Below are positions 16,849-25,069 of a stretch of 64,000 nucleotides of DNA, piece after piece. The first letter of the stretch is position 1. Each line of letters begins with the position of its first letter. The notes under the pieces are model-generated. The model was given only the letters and a program-made list of their open reading frames with translations, was not told the origin of the DNA and did not search any database. The translations under genes and the position numbers were made by a program. This stretch comes from JAWKUK01 sp041398605 (GTDB lineage Bacteria > Planctomycetota > UBA1135 > GCA-002686595), in assembly GCA_041398605.1 (NCBI GenBank), contig JAWKUK010000028.1, positions 29,296 through 93,295 of the forward strand, written 5' to 3'.

Positions 16849-17613
16849 TCAGCGGCTCATCGCGCCGTCGACGAGGAGCGACGCGCCGTGCACGAACGAG
16901 GACTGGTCGCTCGTCAGGAAGAGCACGGCGTCGGCGATCTCCTCCGGGCGTCCCATACGCCCCAGCGGGACCTGCGCCTGGATCTCTGCCGTCATCCCGT
17001 GCGTGGCCTCCGCGTCGAGGCCCATGCGCCCGAAGATCGGGGTCTCGATCGGGCCCGGGTTAACGACGTTCAAGCGCACGCCGCGCGGCGCGAGCTCGCG
17101 CGAGAGGCTCGACGCCAGCGACGCGACGGCTGCCTTGCTCGCGGTGTACACCGACGAGGCCGGCATGCCCATCTCGACCACTGCGGAGGCGTTGAGCACG
17201 ATCGCCGAGCCGCGCGGCATCAGGTCGATGGCCTTCTGCACCGTGAAGTACGCGCCCTTCACGTTGATGTCGAACGTCTGGTCGAAGAAGGCCTCGTCAC
17301 TGGCCTCCAGCGGCGCGAACTTGGCGACGCCCGCGTTCACGAAGAGCGCGTCGATGCGGCCGAACTTGGCCTTCACCTCCCCCATGAGGCGCTCGATGTC
17401 CGCGACCTTGGAGACGTCGCCCTGCACCGCGAGCGCGTCCGCGCCGAGCTCGCGGCGCGCCTGCTCGAGGCTCTGCGCGTCGCGGCCGAGGATCGCGACT
17501 CGCGCCCCCTCCCGCGCGAACGCCTTCGCCGCCGCGAGGCCGATGCCGCTGTTGCCGCCGGTGATCACCGCGACCTTGCGTTGGAACCGTTGCATGTTGG
17601 ATTGTGTGGACAT
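16849..17613 (-). CDS. Short-chain dehydrogenase/reductase
   Basis: The 254-residue protein has the classical SDR features: cofactor loop TGGNSGIG (residues 18-25), GDVS after the second strand, NAG at 93-95, Ser143, Tyr156 and Lys160 of the catalytic triad (NAS and YTASK), and NPGPIETP. The acidic residue expected after beta-strand 2 for NAD preference is replaced by GRD, which fits NADP use. The ATG at 17613 follows AGGGG at a suitable distance. It lies downstream of, and on the same strand as, an Rrf2 repressor gene (gap 106 bases), a common pairing in which the reductase is the regulated target. Substrate unknown. Confidence 0.9.
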   Translation of the reverse strand: MSTQSNMQRFQRKVAVITGGNSGIGLAAAKAFAREGARVAILGRDAQSLEQARRELGADALAVQGDVSKVADIERLMGEVKAKFGRIDALFVNAGVAKFAPLEASDEAFFDQTFDINVKGAYFTVQKAIDLMPRGSAIVLNASAVVEMGMPASSVYTASKAAVASLASSLSRELAPRGVRLNVVNPGPIETPIFGRMGLDAEATHGMTAEIQAQVPLGRMGRPEEIADAVLFLTSDQSSFVHGASLLVDGAMSR

Positions 17614-17719
17614 GTGTGTGACCCCTGGGGCCATTCAGAAACAGAAGCAGTTACAGAAAAGACTGTGGTAAGACGGACAGTGAACGGAGCGCGCGGGAGG
17701 CGGCGCCTGGACGGGCCCG

Positions 17720-18139
17720 CTACGAGGACCGCGCCTCGGCGACCAAGTCGGCGATGCTGGTCCGGCGCAGCCGTGCGGCGAGCGCATGGTGCGCGTCGGC
17801 GAAGATCGCCCCGAGCTGCCCCTTGATGTGGCAGCTCACGACGCAGGCGCGGTTCGTGGGGTTCTCGTGCAGCGCGAGCACACCCTCGGGCTCGACGACC
17901 TGAAAGACCTGCTCGAGGGTGATGCGCGCCGGCGCCAACGCCAAGCTGTAGCCGCCGCTGCGACCGCCGCGGCCTTCGACGAGGCCGGCCCGTACCAAGA
18001 GGCCGAGGATGCGGCGCACCACCACCGCGTTGGTGGTGACGCTGCGCGCGAGCTCCTCGCTGGTCGCGCCCGCCTCCGCCCGGTACGCGAGCGCGACCAG
18101 GACGTGCACGGCGACGGCGAAGCGGGTGTTGGCGGCCAT
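17720..18139 (-). CDS. Rrf2-family transcriptional repressor
   Basis: The 139-residue product has the Rrf2 winged helix: FAVAVHVLVALAYR, the recognition region SVTTNAVVVRRILGLLVRAGLVEG and the wing GRSGGYSLALAP, followed by ITLEQVFQVVE. The segment after this, ENPTNRACVVSCHIKGQL, has only two cysteines spaced C-x3-C and lacks the three-cysteine cluster ligand of IscR and NsrR, so a YwnA-like repressor without an Fe-S cluster is more likely. A 25-bp palindrome abuts the start codon (18139-18163), pointing to autorepression, and the downstream SDR gene is a likely target. The inducing signal is unknown. Confidence 0.9.
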   Translation of the reverse strand: MAANTRFAVAVHVLVALAYRAEAGATSEELARSVTTNAVVVRRILGLLVRAGLVEGRGGRSGGYSLALAPARITLEQVFQVVEPEGVLALHENPTNRACVVSCHIKGQLGAIFADAHHALAARLRRTSIADLVAEARSS

Positions 18140-18163
18140 TTCGCAACCATTATGGATACGAAA
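18139..18163. promoter_or_regulatory. 25-bp palindrome at the start of the Rrf2 gene, candidate operator
   Basis: The sequence reads as TTTCG-y-A-w-CCAT-w-ATGG-w-T-r-CGAAA around a single central base at 18151, so 20 of 24 arm bases are complementary. It overlaps the first base of the repressor's ATG, where bound protein would block initiation. Binding by the Rrf2 protein is inferred from position and symmetry. Confidence 0.65.
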
Positions 18164-18249
18164 CGGGCCGCCTCAAGGGTCGACGCGCGAGAATTGCGCC
18201 AGGGACCCGCCGGCGCTGGGCGCCGCCGCCAGGCGCGGCGCCCCCTCGC

Positions 18250-19221
18250 TCACAGGAACGTCACGCTCAGGGCGCTGGTGAAGTTCGAGACGGCCGTGCC
18301 GCCGACCGTGTCGCGGTACCAGGACTGGAAGTTCCATGTCTCCCCCGCGGTGACGGCGACGGAGCCAGTCGGCGTCGGCATTTGGGTCAAGTCGAGCTGC
18401 AGCGAGAACTCGCCTGCTGCGCCAGAGTTCTGGACCTGGCCCGGGCCGACGAAGCGCCCGATCGGGCTCCCGAGGCAGAGGTCGCCGAGGCTGCCGCCCG
18501 GCTGACTGAAGAGGCCCTGGGCGCGGCTCGCGAGGAAGAAGCCAGCGGCGTTGCCCGGCAGACCCGAGGCCCGGAGCCGCAGGTCATTGGCCGCAGCATC
18601 GGCCTGACCCAGCGCCTCGACATGGCCCTGCGCGCCGGTCGAGTTGACCACGCCGGGGCAATAGACGCTGCCGACCGCGGGCTCGAAGTCGGAGATCCTT
18701 ACGTCCGTCACGCCGAGCATCGAGATGCCGCCGCCGCCCGGGAAGTTCGCGCCGAACGCGTGCGTGGAGGTCTCGCTGATCAAGTAGGTGCCCAGGAGTT
18801 GACCGATGACGTTGCTCGAGAACATCAAGGGCGCGGTCGTATCCACGAAGATGAGGTGGAACTCGCCGCCACCGACGAGGTCGCACGCCGCGATCAGCGT
18901 CGCGCTCGACCCACTGTGATCGACCTCGACGGTGCCCGCGGCGAACGCAAAGGAGGCCGACCCGACCTGCACCGAAGACCCCGCCGGCACGAGGTCGTAC
19001 GTGATCGCCGAAGGCGAAGGGCCGGGCGTCCCGACCTCTGCAACGCGAATGGAGAGCTGCACGAGGTCCCCTAGCGCGACGCTGCTATAGGCGCCGCTCG
19101 GCGCGCCGAAGAGGTTCTGGACATCCGCGCTGGCGGAGATGCGGACGTCGGCAGAGGCGACCGTGATCAGCCCGGCGACGCACGCCGCGCGGAGCGCGGC
19201 CTTGAAGGTGTTGCGAGTCAT
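18250..19221 (-). CDS. Secreted protein with the recurring C-terminal domain
   Basis: The 323-residue product begins with a signal peptide (MTRNTFKAALRAACVAGLITVASA) and has an N-terminal beta-rich region of about 180 residues that resembles cohesin-like or PEP-type exoproteins (LGDLVQLSIRV, GSSATLIAACDLVGGGEFHLIFVDTT) without a firm family match. Residues 185-323 are the recurring domain: VYCPGVVNSTG, DLRLRASGLPGNAAGFFLAS, PGGSLGDLCLGSPIGRF, GPGQVQNSG, ETWNFQSWYRD and SNFTSALSVTF. The ATG at 19221 is preferred over an earlier one because it starts the signal peptide. It lies 50 bases downstream of the sigma-factor fusion gene on the same strand, so the two may be co-transcribed. Function unknown. 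Confidence 0.8.
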   Translation of the reverse strand: MTRNTFKAALRAACVAGLITVASADVRISASADVQNLFGAPSGAYSSVALGDLVQLSIRVAEVGTPGPSPSAITYDLVPAGSSVQVGSASFAFAAGTVEVDHSGSSATLIAACDLVGGGEFHLIFVDTTAPLMFSSNVIGQLLGTYLISETSTHAFGANFPGGGGISMLGVTDVRISDFEPAVGSVYCPGVVNSTGAQGHVEALGQADAAANDLRLRASGLPGNAAGFFLASRAQGLFSQPGGSLGDLCLGSPIGRFVGPGQVQNSGAAGEFSLQLDLTQMPTPTGSVAVTAGETWNFQSWYRDTVGGTAVSNFTSALSVTFL

Positions 19222-19271
19222 AGTTTGAAGGTCAAAGGGGGTACACACAATCGGATCGTCTCGCAGCTCAA

Positions 19272-21809
19272 TCACTCGGCGAGGTGGAGGTCTTGTCCCG
19301 GTCGGAGCTCCAGGGGGAGAACCAGCAGCGGACCATCGCCGTCCGCGAGCACGAGCTCCGTCGCGCGGACCGGCGCAAGGAACGGGAGCGGCGCTGCGAG
19401 CCCGCGCTCATCGGCGACGACATCAGCGCGCTCGACGCAATACGCGCGGAGGTCATCGACGACAAACGGCACGGGCGCGGCCGCAGCGTCGCGCAGGTAG
19501 AAGAACGCAGGGCGCCGCGCGCCGCCGGCGAACCCCTCGCGCAGGTCGAGGGTCAGGCGGACCCGCGCGGCGGGCTCGACGACGAGCGAGAGCGGCTCCT
19601 CCGACTCGACCACGGCGCCGAGGTGGACCCACGGGAGGTCGACCTTGGCGAACACACGCGCGCCGCGGACGAGCCGCTCGAAGCGGAAGCGGCCGTCGCC
19701 GTCCGTGCGCGTCTGCGGGCCCTGTCGAAAGACCTCACTCGCCGCGAGCGTCGCCACCAGGGCGCCCGCGAGCGGCGCGCCGTCGGGCGTGCGTACGACG
19801 CCTGTGACCGGCGGCGGCAACGGCGGGAACTCGATCAACGCGCCGCGCACACCCGCGGGGAGGCGCACGCCCGTGAGCCGCTGCAAGCTGACGGGGTCGA
19901 TCACTTCGACGTCGTAGTCGCGCGGCAACAGCCCAGTGAGCGTGAACGCGCCATCGGGTCCGGTCAGCGCCAGCGGCCGGCTCGGCACCGGGCCGTCGAG
20001 CGGCAGCGCGAACGCCTCGACGCACATCGCTTGGAAGGCTGTGCGCCCGCCGTACGTGAAGTAGTAGTCGCCCGCGGGCTGCTGCGAGACGAGGCGCAGC
20101 TCGAGGCCCGCGGCGCCCTCGCCGTTCGGAAAGAGGACGCGCCCGCTCGTGGTCAATGCCTCGCCGCCGAGCACGAGCTCGAGGCCGCGCAGCTCGCCGG
20201 CGCGCGCGACCTCACGCGCCGCGTACCCAGGGGCGCCGACCCAGAGGCGCGCGTCATCGGGCACACGACCGAGCTGAAACGTGCCGTCCTCCGCGGCCCT
20301 CACGGCGCGTGTGCCGTCGGCGACCCAAGCCCCCGCGACAGGCTCACCGTGCTCGGACACGACAACGCCAAAGCACGTGTTCGGGTCCTCGACGGGCCGC
20401 ATCGTGACCTCGATCGGCGCCGCGTCGTGTTCGAACAAGAGGCCCGTCTGCAGCGCGTCGTCGAAGCCGACCTTCTGCGCGATCCACCCCATCGGGACGG
20501 CGCACACGGGGACCTGGAGCTCGAAGCGCCCCTCAGGGTCGCTGCTCGCCTGGAGCTGCGCGTGGTTGGCGTGGTCGAGGTGGCGCGCGACCGGCTCAGG
20601 CAGCGCGGCGAGGAACCCGAACCGCAGCGCGACGCCCTCGAGGGGCGCGCCCTCCGCCGTCATCACCACGCCGCGCAGGACCGTCGCGGGCGCCAAGACC
20701 ACGACCAGCGCGCGATCCGCGGGCGCGCGCTCATCCGCGTTGGGGAAGGCGAGCTGCAAGTGGCCGGGGCTCTGGCACGCGACCATTCCCTGGCCCGTGA
20801 TCCCCGTGACGGTGCCGCGCCCGTCCGCGTCGGTCACGCTCGCGGGCCCGGGCGCCCACCCACCGCCGTTCCGCGCGCGGAGGAAGAAGACCTCGACCCC
20901 CGCGACAGGCCGCCCATCGAGGTCGACGACCTGCACGGGGACGGCGACCGCGCGCGGGTCCAGCGCCGCGACCTCAACGACGGCATCGCGGGCGAGGCTG
21001 CGGCGCGCGCCCGTTGGACGGGCTCGGCAGCGCAGGCACGCCAGGCGTCGCGGCGGACGCGGCGCGCCCGCGAGCGGCGGCGGCATCGGGGGCGAAGGGA
21101 GCGTCGGCGGGCGCCAGCCGCGCCACGCGCTCACGACGGCGACACTAACGACGGCGACGCTGACGACCAACGCGCTCACGGCCGCGGTCTTGGTCCAAGC
21201 TCCGACGCCGAGGCCGACACGTGCGCTCGTCGCCGCGCTGGCAGCCAAGGCGGCGGGGTCCCACGTCTGGTAGGCGAGCAGCGCCAACACCGACGCGTGC
21301 CCACGCTCGCGTTGCCCGAGGTCCTCGCGCAGCTCCGCCAGCCCACGTTGCAAGCGGCTCCGGACGGTCGCGAGCGAGACGCCGTCGCGGGTCGCGATCT
21401 CGCCGTGGCTGAGGTCCTCGAAGTAGCGGGCGAGCAGGGTCGCGCGATACGGCTCGCGCAGCTGCATCAGGCGCGCGACGACGACCTGGTGCAAGGAGAC
21501 CTCGCGGACCACCGCGCCGAGCTCCATCGAGCGCGCGCGCTCCAGCGCCGCGCCGTCCTCGTGCCGCGCGCGGGTCAGCGCGGCGCGGCGGCGGTCGCGC
21601 ACCTTGTTGCGCAGGAGCCCGCTCAACCAGCCGCGCACGGGCATCCAGCGCGGGCGAACGAGCCCCTGGGACAGGAGCCAGACCTCCTGGCGCAGGTCAT
21701 CGGCCTCGGCGGGGTCGCCGACCAGCCGTACCGCGAGCCCCCGGACCCAGTCCAGGTGCTGCAGGACCTCCTCGGGGTCCGGAAGCGCGCTCGCATGGCC
21801 CATCTGCAT
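19272..21809 (-). CDS. ECF sigma factor fused to a transmembrane helix and extracytoplasmic carboxypeptidase-regulatory-like repeats
   Basis: The 845-residue product joins three parts in one uninterrupted frame. Residues 16-75 form sigma region 2 (DDLRQEVWLLSQGLV, GWLSGLLRNKVRDRRR) and 108-165 region 4 (LREPYRATLLARYFEDLSHGEIATRDGVSLATVRSRLQRG). Residues 207-228 form one hydrophobic helix. Residues 300-845 contain several carboxypeptidase-regulatory-like beta domains (TPDGAPLAGALVATL, DGDGRFRFERLVRG, GPDGAFTLTGLLP). The ATG at 21809 follows AGAGGA nine bases upstream. Sigma factors direct RNA polymerase to promoters; here the sigma part would be tethered to the inner face of the membrane, with a periplasmic domain that could sense a signal or release sigma on proteolysis. 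Such extended ECF proteins are known in Planctomycetes; the mechanism is inference. Confidence 0.85.
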   Translation of the reverse strand: MQMGHASALPDPEEVLQHLDWVRGLAVRLVGDPAEADDLRQEVWLLSQGLVRPRWMPVRGWLSGLLRNKVRDRRRAALTRARHEDGAALERARSMELGAVVREVSLHQVVVARLMQLREPYRATLLARYFEDLSHGEIATRDGVSLATVRSRLQRGLAELREDLGQRERGHASVLALLAYQTWDPAALAASAATSARVGLGVGAWTKTAAVSALVVSVAVVSVAVVSAWRGWRPPTLPSPPMPPPLAGAPRPPRRLACLRCRARPTGARRSLARDAVVEVAALDPRAVAVPVQVVDLDGRPVAGVEVFFLRARNGGGWAPGPASVTDADGRGTVTGITGQGMVACQSPGHLQLAFPNADERAPADRALVVVLAPATVLRGVVMTAEGAPLEGVALRFGFLAALPEPVARHLDHANHAQLQASSDPEGRFELQVPVCAVPMGWIAQKVGFDDALQTGLLFEHDAAPIEVTMRPVEDPNTCFGVVVSEHGEPVAGAWVADGTRAVRAAEDGTFQLGRVPDDARLWVGAPGYAAREVARAGELRGLELVLGGEALTTSGRVLFPNGEGAAGLELRLVSQQPAGDYYFTYGGRTAFQAMCVEAFALPLDGPVPSRPLALTGPDGAFTLTGLLPRDYDVEVIDPVSLQRLTGVRLPAGVRGALIEFPPLPPPVTGVVRTPDGAPLAGALVATLAASEVFRQGPQTRTDGDGRFRFERLVRGARVFAKVDLPWVHLGAVVESEEPLSLVVEPAARVRLTLDLREGFAGGARRPAFFYLRDAAAAPVPFVVDDLRAYCVERADVVADERGLAAPLPFLAPVRATELVLADGDGPLLVLPLELRPGQDLHLAE

Positions 21810-21954
21810 CACTCGGGATCCTCTGGTGCGCCGCGCCACGAAGTGATGCCGCGATCCGAGAAAACTCGAGCGTTGGCCGCATTGTGCCCCGTGACGGGCC
21901 ATGCAGCGCCCCGTGGGTTGACGCGCCCCCGACCGCCGAGGGCGACCGCGAACC

Positions 21955-22305
21955 TCATCGACGCGGTCTCGGTGCCCCCCCGTGGAGCGCTGAGGGACCG
22001 ACGGCGCGCGCAGCACGCCGCGCGCGCCACCCGTTGAGCCAAGCAAACGAGAGCGCATAGCCGAGCACGGCCACGGCGCCAATCAGGCCGAGCCCGAGGG
22101 GCATCGCCCACACGCCCAAGGGCGCGCCAGCGAGCACAAGCGCTGCGCCGCTGAGGGACATGCCCCCCACCAAACGCGCGATGACCCGCCAGCGACGCTC
22201 GCGAACGACCGCAGCGACGAGCGCCAACGCGATGAGGTGCCCTGGGAGCGACACGAGGAGCAGCACGCCCGGGAACGACCAGAGCGCGAGTGCGAGCGCG
22301 ACCAT
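21955..22305 (-). CDS. Small integral membrane protein, hypothetical
   Basis: The 116-residue product has three or four hydrophobic stretches (about residues 3-20, 22-36, 46-66 and 68-90), including LVSLPGHLIALALVAAVV and LGLGLIGAVAVLGYALSFAWL, and an arginine-rich C-terminal tail facing the cytoplasm by the positive-inside rule. No family is recognised. It lies between the sigma-factor fusion and the second SGNH gene on the same strand, with gaps of about 145 and 118 bases. No clear ribosome binding site supports the start. Confidence 0.55.
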   Translation of the reverse strand: MVALALALWSFPGVLLLVSLPGHLIALALVAAVVRERRWRVIARLVGGMSLSGAALVLAGAPLGVWAMPLGLGLIGAVAVLGYALSFAWLNGWRARRAARAVGPSALHGGAPRPRR

Positions 22306-22423
22306 GCCACCACGATAGGACGCACCGGGGCGCTTCCCATTCGCGCGCCGCGATCCGTCATCCCCCCGTCATATCGGGTCTAAGAACGAGCCGAATACGG
22401 CCTAGGGCGCCGGGCACGCCGCC

Positions 22424-23527
22424 TCACCAACCGATGCTGTGCAGTTGGTCCGCCACGCGGCGTGTGTACTGGATCGATTCGCGCCACAAGAGGTGCGAGC
22501 CATCGCGGACGCGCAAGCCGAGCGACTGGTCCTCGAAGTAGGGCAAGGCGAGCTCCGTGAAGAGCGCGCGCAAGTCTTCGTCCGTGACGAACTCACGCTC
22601 GACCGCGAGCACAGACGGGTCGATCGGCGCCCGGACGGCGGCGAGCTGGGCGCCGTCACCCAAGAGCGCGCGAGCCGCAGCGACGAAGCGCGCGCGGGTC
22701 GCCGCGCGCTGCTCGCTGGTGCGCGTGCGCAGCATCGCGCGCGTCGGCGCCGCGAGCTTCGTGGGGTTCACCGGCTCGGTCCACTGCTTGTGCCACCCCT
22801 GCGTCGTGAACGTCGCGAGCGCGAGCGCGCGCTGCCGATCGACCCACTCGTTCAGGACCCGGTCCACCTCCTTCGTCGACCAGCCGTCGCGGCGCACCGT
22901 GTCGGTCAGGCGCTTCGACCAAACGCCGAGCAACGCGTCGACGCTGGCCTCGTGCCCCGCGCGCGCGGGATCGCCCTCAGCCGGCCCTGCGGCGAGCAAA
23001 CGAGCGCGCTCACGCTCGCGCCAACGCGCGACGCCGTTCTGCAGCGACAAACGGTCGAGCGCGGGCGGCGGCTCCTGCAAGAGCTGCGTCATCAAGGGGC
23101 TGTAGTCGGCGCCAAAGAGCGACGGCGACGCGACGATCAACACGCGCTTCGGCCGCAGCTCGCGCAGCGCTGTCAACAGGTCCGCGAGGTCCGCGTTCGG
23201 ACCCCAGATCCGCGCCACGCGCCCGAGGCCCGCCGCTGCGAGCGTCTCGAGCTCGATGTCGTCGAACGCGCGGCTGTCCCCCACGACGATGAGCTCGGCG
23301 CGCGCGACATCGCCGTGCGCATAGAACGGCCCGATGCCCGGCCCGACCCAAAACACCGAGCCATCGAAGCGTGAGGGGTGATAGAACGGCTCGGGCACGT
23401 GCGGGGCCGCGAGCGCCTGCCAGGCCGCGACGAGCCCGCCCGCGAGGGCCAACGTCAGCGCGAGCGGGCGATAGCCTTCGCGGCGCGAGGCGCGGGGCGC
23501 GGGCAGGTCTTGGAGCGGGCTCGACAT
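22424..23527 (-). CDS. SGNH-fold protein paired with an MBOAT acyltransferase (copy 2)
   Basis: The 367-residue protein has one N-terminal membrane helix (about 21-40) and an SGNH-type extracytoplasmic domain with block I LIVVGDSR (Ser85) and C-terminal DGSHLLW (Asp342, His345). It parallels the protein at 9544-10605 along its length (HVPEPFYHPSRFDG versus HVPAPLMHPNQSDG). Its gene begins three bases after the stop of the MBOAT gene, tight enough for translational coupling. It probably transfers an acyl group supplied by the MBOAT partner to an envelope glycan or lipid. Acceptor unknown. Confidence 0.8.
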   Translation of the reverse strand: MSSPLQDLPAPRASRREGYRPLALTLALAGGLVAAWQALAAPHVPEPFYHPSRFDGSVFWVGPGIGPFYAHGDVARAELIVVGDSRAFDDIELETLAAAGLGRVARIWGPNADLADLLTALRELRPKRVLIVASPSLFGADYSPLMTQLLQEPPPALDRLSLQNGVARWRERERARLLAAGPAEGDPARAGHEASVDALLGVWSKRLTDTVRRDGWSTKEVDRVLNEWVDRQRALALATFTTQGWHKQWTEPVNPTKLAAPTRAMLRTRTSEQRAATRARFVAAARALLGDGAQLAAVRAPIDPSVLAVEREFVTDEDLRALFTELALPYFEDQSLGLRVRDGSHLLWRESIQYTRRVADQLHSIGW

Positions 23528-23530
23528 GGC

Positions 23531-24994
23531 TCAGAACTGGAAGTAAACGAAGTCCTGGACATCGCCGCGGCGGACGACGAGCAAGAGCAGCAACATCGCT
23601 GCGGCCGCCACGGCGCGGTGCCACGGGCGCTCGCTCCAGCCGGTCCACTCGCGCAACGCCCGCGCGAGGTGCATCAGGAACACGGGCAACGCGACGAGCA
23701 AGTAACGCGGCTGCGCGAACGCCTCGGCGAGGCCGAGGCCTTGCTCAAACGGCGCGATGTAGAGCAGCCGCAGCATGCGCCCCGTCGCCGCCAAGTCCGG
23801 CGCGCGAAAGAAGGTCCAGCTCGTGTGGATGAACACGTTGCAGAGCACGATGCCCGCAATGCGCCACGCGAGCGACGCGGCGCCGCTCGGCGCCTCGCGC
23901 GGCCAGCGGCGATCGCGCTTGGCGCGGGTCACGCGCCGCGCAAAGCGCTCCACCGCGACGCCGACGCCGTGGTACGCGCCCCAGAGGACGTACGTCCAGG
24001 CCGCGCCGTGCCACAGCCCCGCCAAGGTCATCGTGATCAGCGAGTTGAGGTACGCGCGCGCCTCGCCCTTGCGGTTCCCGCCCAGCGGCAGGTAGATGTA
24101 ATCGCGGATCCACGTCGACAGCGTGACGTGCCAGCGGACCCAGAACTCGCTCGGCGAGCGCGAGAGGTACGGATAGACGAAGTTCGCGGGGAACCGCAGC
24201 CCCATCAGCGACGCGAGGCCGATCGCGATCGCTGAGTAGCCGGCGAAGTCAGCGAAGACCTGGCAGCCGGAGTACACGAGGCCCAGCCACATCGTCGCCG
24301 GCGGGATCGCGCCCGCCGCGCCGAGGCGGAAGATGCGCTCGACCTCGGGCGCGAGGTTGTCCGCGACGACCATCTTCGCGAAGAGGCCCCACAGCACGAG
24401 GTAGAGGCCGTGCTGCACGCGCCACGGCGACGGGCGCTGGCGGCGCTCGAGCTGCGGCAGGAGCTCCTGCGCGCGCACGATCGGGCCCGCGACGAGCTGC
24501 GGGAAGAACGCGACGAAGAGCGCGAAGTCGCGGAAGCTCGCCGCCGGCGCGAGGCGGCCGCGGTAGATGTCGAGCGAGTAGCTGAGCGTCTGGAACGTGT
24601 AGAACGAGATGCCCACGGGGACGACCCAGGGCACGGTGCTCGAGAACGAGGCCGAGAGCTCGCCGAACCCCAGCCGCGCGAGGAGCGCGCTCGTATTCTC
24701 GAGGAAGAATGTCGCGTACTTGAACGTCCCGAGCAGCCCCAGGTTCGTCGCGAGGCTCACGAAGAGCCAGCGGCGCTTGGCGGCTTGGCCCGCCGCGCGA
24801 TGGATGCGCGCGCCGACGTAGTAGTCGATGCCCGCCGACGCGAGGATCAGCGGCAGGTACCAGACGCTCCACCACGCGTAGAAGACGAGGCTGCCGACGA
24901 GCGCCACGCCCTTCGCCGCGCCAAACGGCGCGAAGCGCCACACGGCGAAGGCGAGCGCGAAGAAGAGCGCGAAGGTGACGGTGTCGAACGACAA
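23531..24994 (-). CDS. MBOAT-family membrane O-acyltransferase (AlgI/DltB-like, copy 2)
   Basis: The 487-residue multi-helix membrane protein shows FYAWWSVWYLPLILAS, PVGISFYTFQTLSYSLDIY, the IRDYIYLPLGGNRKG segment and the catalytic histidine motif AGLWHGAAW. The start codon is TTG at 24994 (product begins MSFDTVTF). It is the second MBOAT in the window; the first lies at 10619-12061, and both share gene order with a following SGNH gene. It would pass acyl groups across the inner membrane for modification of a polymer or lipid. Whether the two copies act on different acceptors or are redundant cannot be told. Confidence 0.9.
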   Translation of the reverse strand: MSFDTVTFALFFALAFAVWRFAPFGAAKGVALVGSLVFYAWWSVWYLPLILASAGIDYYVGARIHRAAGQAAKRRWLFVSLATNLGLLGTFKYATFFLENTSALLARLGFGELSASFSSTVPWVVPVGISFYTFQTLSYSLDIYRGRLAPAASFRDFALFVAFFPQLVAGPIVRAQELLPQLERRQRPSPWRVQHGLYLVLWGLFAKMVVADNLAPEVERIFRLGAAGAIPPATMWLGLVYSGCQVFADFAGYSAIAIGLASLMGLRFPANFVYPYLSRSPSEFWVRWHVTLSTWIRDYIYLPLGGNRKGEARAYLNSLITMTLAGLWHGAAWTYVLWGAYHGVGVAVERFARRVTRAKRDRRWPREAPSGAASLAWRIAGIVLCNVFIHTSWTFFRAPDLAATGRMLRLLYIAPFEQGLGLAEAFAQPRYLLVALPVFLMHLARALREWTGWSERPWHRAVAAAAMLLLLLVVRRGDVQDFVYFQF

Positions 24995-25069
24995 GGGCGC
25001 GAACGGCGTAGGGCGCGAAGCCTGGGAGTCTGAAGGTCAGGGAGCGCGGCGACTCAGCGGAGGCGCAGC

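Noticed and set aside
19284..22037. Plus-strand frame of over 900 codons opposite the sigma-factor fusion
   Set aside because: Composition is that of an antisense shadow; the sigma and repeat motifs lie on the minus strand.
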